This document shows positions 6,657 through 8,663 of a stretch of 8,663 nt of DNA, one piece after another. The notes under the pieces are model-generated. The model worked only from the letters and a program-made list of their open reading frames with translations. It was not told the DNA's origin and ran no database searches. The stretch's first letter is position 1; each line of letters begins with the position of its first letter. The DNA comes from Lachnospiraceae bacterium (lineage in GTDB: Bacteria; Bacillota_A; Clostridia; Lachnospirales; Lachnospiraceae), in assembly GCA_017435025.1 (NCBI GenBank), contig JAFSFU010000151.1:1-8663 (forward strand). Reading direction: 5' to 3'. A program made the translations under genes and the position numbers.

Positions 6657-7508
6657 ATGAGAGAGGATATTAAAGGATTTATTGAGTATCTGGAAAAAGA
6701 AAAGGGCGCATCGGAAAATACATGTGTGTCTTACCGAAGAGATTTATTGCAGATGGCTGGATTTCTGGAGGAGATGGGAATTACAGAAGCAGGTCGAGTA
6801 ACTCCAACAGCTCTGACTTCGTATGTATTGTACCTGGAGAAACAGGGAAAAAAGGCAACGACGATTTCGAGAATGCTGGCATCGGTGAAAGCGTTCTTTT
6901 ACTATGAGTTCAAACAGGGGCTGGTTCATCAGGATCCGGCAGAGAATATCCGTGCACCGAAGGTAGAAAAGAAGGTGCCGCGAATTTTGTCGGTTGATGA
7001 GGTAGCGAAGCTTCTGGAACAGCCGTCCGGCGAAAATGCAAAAGAAGTACGTGATCGGGCTATGCTGGAACTCCTCTATGCGACAGGAATCCGTGTTTCA
7101 GAACTGACGCATCTGACAGTTAGCGATGTAAATCTGTCGATCGGTTTTATCACGTGCCGTGATGAGCAAAAAGAACGTACAGTCCCGTTTGGCCATGTGG
7201 CGAAAGCAGCACTTTTAAAATATATGGATCGTTCTCGTCAGGAACTATTAAAAGGAAAGGAATCCCCGCTCCTGTTTGTCAACTGCAGCGGCGGAGCAAT
7301 GAGCCGTCAGGGATTTTGGAAGATTTTAAAGTCCTACGGAAAAATGGCAGGAATTGATGAGGAGCTGACACCGCATACTTTGCGCCACTCGTTTGCAGCC
7401 CACTTGATCGGCAGCGGTGCAGATATGAAAGCAGTCCAGACGATGATGGGGCATTCGGATATTTCCACAACGCAGATGTATATGGCGTATGCAGCGGAGC
7501 GGAAATAG
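6657..7508 (+). CDS. xerD: Tyrosine recombinase XerD
   Basis: XerD-type recombinases resolve chromosome dimers at dif together with a partner. From the ATG at 6657 the product has 283 aa: an N-terminal SAM-like DNA-binding domain (about 1-85, with EKGASENTCVSYRRDL) and a catalytic domain from about 105. The active site is complete: R146 in ATGIRVSEL, a lysine near 171 in the beta-hairpin, H240 and R243 in HTLRHSF, H266 in MGHSDIS, and nucleophile Y275 in TTQMY. The frame is open back to an ATG at 6519, but those 46 extra codons cross the promoter and inverted repeats and do not look like XerD, so I chose 6657 although its ribosome binding site is poor. A TTG at 6603 is an alternative. The protein ends only eight residues after Y275, whereas most XerD proteins carry about 20 more with a KEVY-x-x-HPR-like tail. 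The nudF-spoIIM neighbourhood supports XerD over XerC; a mobile-element integrase is unlikely. Confidence 0.88.
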   Translation: MREDIKGFIEYLEKEKGASENTCVSYRRDLLQMAGFLEEMGITEAGRVTPTALTSYVLYLEKQGKKATTISRMLASVKAFFYYEFKQGLVHQDPAENIRAPKVEKKVPRILSVDEVAKLLEQPSGENAKEVRDRAMLELLYATGIRVSELTHLTVSDVNLSIGFITCRDEQKERTVPFGHVAKAALLKYMDRSRQELLKGKESPLLFVNCSGGAMSRQGFWKILKSYGKMAGIDEELTPHTLRHSFAAHLIGSGADMKAVQTMMGHSDISTTQMYMAYAAERK

Positions 7509-7571
7509 AAAAACGAAATTGTTTAGAAAATGTCAAGAAACAGAAGAAAATAAAGTAAATATAGAAAATGC

Positions 7572-7601
7572 TTGATTTCATTAGGTTCGATGTGCTAGAA
7601 T
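7572..7601 (+). promoter_or_regulatory. Promoter of the iron-sulfur flavoprotein gene
   Basis: TTGATT (7572-7577) and TAGAAT (7596-7601) are spaced by 18 bases, and TGC directly before the -10 makes it an extended -10. The predicted start is near 7608, giving a leader of about 78 bases that contains the hairpin at 7627-7656. Confidence 0.55.
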
Positions 7602-7626
7602 CTTAATAATTTGAAGTGGGTGAAAT

Positions 7627-7665
7627 CGGCCTGCGAATAATAGAAATCGCAGGCCGTATTATTTT
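7627..7665 (+). terminator. Terminator-like hairpin, possible attenuator in the leader
   Basis: CGGCCTGCGA (7627-7636) and TCGCAGGCCG (7647-7656) form a perfect ten-base, GC-rich stem with a ten-base loop, followed by the T-rich but interrupted TATTATTTT. It could terminate xerD transcripts. Because a promoter candidate lies upstream of it and the next gene starts 20 bases downstream, it could also attenuate that gene. I see no clear competing antiterminator stem. Confidence 0.6.
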
Positions 7666-7685
7666 GTATAAAGGAGAGTAGGAGT

Positions 7686-8663
7686 ATGAGCAGATTACAG
7701 ATTGTTTCTCCAACCAAAGCGGAAATCGTTATGGAGGGACTTTATAAGGATCTGGAGAGAAGAATCGAGTCCAGTCCGCCAGGGCTCTGCCCGATCGATA
7801 TGACAAGAGCGTTTTTGGAACTTTGCCATGCACAGACATGCGGCAAGTGTGCACCGTGCCGAATCGGTCTCCGTCAGTTAAAATATCTGGTACAGGATGT
7901 GCTGGATGGCAAGGCAACGATGGATACGCTCGATATTATGGAAGAGACAGCACTTGCGATCATGGATACGGCAGACTGTGCGATCGGTTATGAAGCTGCC
8001 AATATGGTCTACAAGGGATTAAAAGGTTATCGCGATGATTATGTGGAGCATATCAAGCATGGCCGCTGTACCTGTACATACCATCAGCCGGTACCGTGTG
8101 TTTCTCTCTGTCCGGCACGTGTGGATATCCCGGGTTACATTGCCCTTGTCCGTGAAGGTCGTTATGCGGATGCGATCCGACTGATCCGCAAGGACAATCC
8201 GTTCCCAACCGTTTGCGGTTTCATCTGTGAACATCCGTGTGAGGCAAGATGCCGCAGAAATATGATTGATGATTCCATTAACATTCGTGGTCTGAAGCGC
8301 GTGGCTGCGGACTTTGCCGGCGTGGTTGAACCACCGGCATGTGCTCCGTCCACAGGTAAAAAGATTGCTGTTCTCGGTGGTGGACCGGGCGGCCTCAGTG
8401 CGGCATACTTCCTGCAGTTGATGGGACACCAGACAACCGTTTATGAGATGCTGCCGAAGCTTGGCGGTATGCTTCGCTACGGCATTCCGAACTATCGTCT
8501 TCCGAAGAACCGTCTGGATGAAGATATTGATGCAATCTTAATATCACACGAACATAGTGACCATACAAAAGCTCTTCACACTATTGCAAACAAATATAAT
8601 ATACCTATATATGCAAATATTGAAACCTGGAATTCTTTACCTGAGCAATGCAATAAGATTAAC
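7686..8663 (+). CDS. NuoF-like/GltD-like iron-sulfur flavoprotein, 3' end chimeric
   Basis: The genuine part (residues 1 to about 285) joins two modules. Residues 33-105 resemble the C-terminal [4Fe-4S] domain of NuoF/HydB: CGKCAPC (C52, C55, C58) and a fourth ligand, C98, in DCAIG. Residues 115-215 resemble the Fe-S domain of glutamate synthase small subunit GltD, with C138, C142, C177, C181, C185 and C189 in the usual spacing (PCVSLCPARVDIPGYI and CGFICEHPCEARC). From 225 an FAD-binding Rossmann fold begins (VLGGGPGG at 229-236), followed by GGMLRYGIPNYRLPK. Such proteins pass electrons between NAD(P)H, flavin and Fe-S clusters, often next to hydrogenase or formate dehydrogenase subunits; a partner here is inference. 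ATG 7686 is preceded by AAGGAG and GGAG. After I284-L285 the frame continues as an unrelated metallo-hydrolase sequence to the window end, so the rest of the FAD/NAD domains is missing. The true gene should be about twice as long. Confidence 0.85.
   Translation, partial: MSRLQIVSPTKAEIVMEGLYKDLERRIESSPPGLCPIDMTRAFLELCHAQTCGKCAPCRIGLRQLKYLVQDVLDGKATMDTLDIMEETALAIMDTADCAIGYEAANMVYKGLKGYRDDYVEHIKHGRCTCTYHQPVPCVSLCPARVDIPGYIALVREGRYADAIRLIRKDNPFPTVCGFICEHPCEARCRRNMIDDSINIRGLKRVAADFAGVVEPPACAPSTGKKIAVLGGGPGGLSAAYFLQLMGHQTTVYEMLPKLGGMLRYGIPNYRLPKNRLDEDIDAILISHEHSDHTKALHTIANKYNIPIYANIETWNSLPEQCNKIN
8541..8663 (+). other. Foreign block: internal fragment of a WalJ/YycJ-type MBL-fold hydrolase gene
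   Basis: This stretch reads in the same frame as the preceding gene but encodes LISHEHSDHTKAL followed by a NIPIYAN segment and TW. The HxHxDH zinc-binding motif (H288, H290, D292, H293 in the fused frame) and the text around it are those of the WalJ/YycJ-type metallo-beta-lactamase-fold hydrolases, where DAILITHEHSDH is typical. GC is about 31% by hand count, against about 48% in the 120 bases before, and codons become AT-ending. The preceding bases 8523-8540 (encoding DIDAIL) would fit either protein and are probably the shared sequence at the join. Neither its true start nor its end is present. Confidence 0.8.

Noticed and set aside
1..8663. CRISPR array, phage genes, insertion sequence or toxin-antitoxin system
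   Set aside because: No spaced repeats, transposase, phage protein or paired small genes are visible; XerD here has the chromosomal housekeeping context, not that of an integrase.
8286..8663. Novel fusion enzyme combining a flavin oxidoreductase with a metallo-hydrolase
   Set aside because: The switch cuts through the middle of the FAD/NAD region, starts inside the MBL domain at its zinc motif, and coincides with a sharp GC change, so a chimeric join explains it better than a working fusion.

Overview
The window looks like a chromosomal housekeeping segment of a low-to-mid GC Gram-positive in the Clostridia, most likely Lachnospiraceae. The pointers are a RecA of 350 aa with a Bacillus/Clostridium-type LexA box (GAAC-N4-GTTC), strong AGGAGG ribosome binding sites, RNase Y, a SpoIIM-like sporulation protein, and gene orders recA-recX-rny and nudF-spoIIM-xerD that echo parts of the Bacillus/Clostridium chromosome. 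The family-level assignment is inference. All genes read on the + strand.

Layout: 1-177 holds no gene I can support. A good promoter (178-206) and a long leader with palindromes precede a Uma2-family PD-(D/E)XK nuclease-like protein (452-1033). A short gap carries a SigA-type promoter with a LexA box at its predicted start site, then recA (1108-2160) and recX (2164-2721), which form one DNA repair/SOS transcription unit. RNase Y (2804-4348) has its own promoter and ends in a strong intrinsic terminator. proC (4536-5333, last step of proline synthesis) and an ADP-ribose pyrophosphatase-type Nudix hydrolase (5375-5911) follow as a small operon. A five-helix SpoIIM-like membrane protein (5970-6518) comes next; its first codons contain a perfect intrinsic terminator. 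xerD (about 6657-7508) sits behind its own promoter and two abutting inverted repeats. The last gene (from 7686) is an iron-sulfur flavoprotein with a NuoF-like [4Fe-4S] segment joined to a GltD-like oxidoreductase, behind a promoter and a terminator-like leader hairpin.

The most important anomaly is at the right edge. At about 8523-8540 the GltD-like protein changes, without losing frame, into a metallo-beta-lactamase-fold sequence of the WalJ/YycJ type (HEHSDH motif), and GC falls from about 48% to about 31%. This looks like a chimeric join, most likely an assembly artefact at a short shared sequence, so the final ~120 bases should not be treated as part of the oxidoreductase.

I do not see a convincing undescribed multi-gene system. 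The points of interest are regulatory (terminator inside a coding start, xerD leader repeats, leader hairpins) and the chimeric end.
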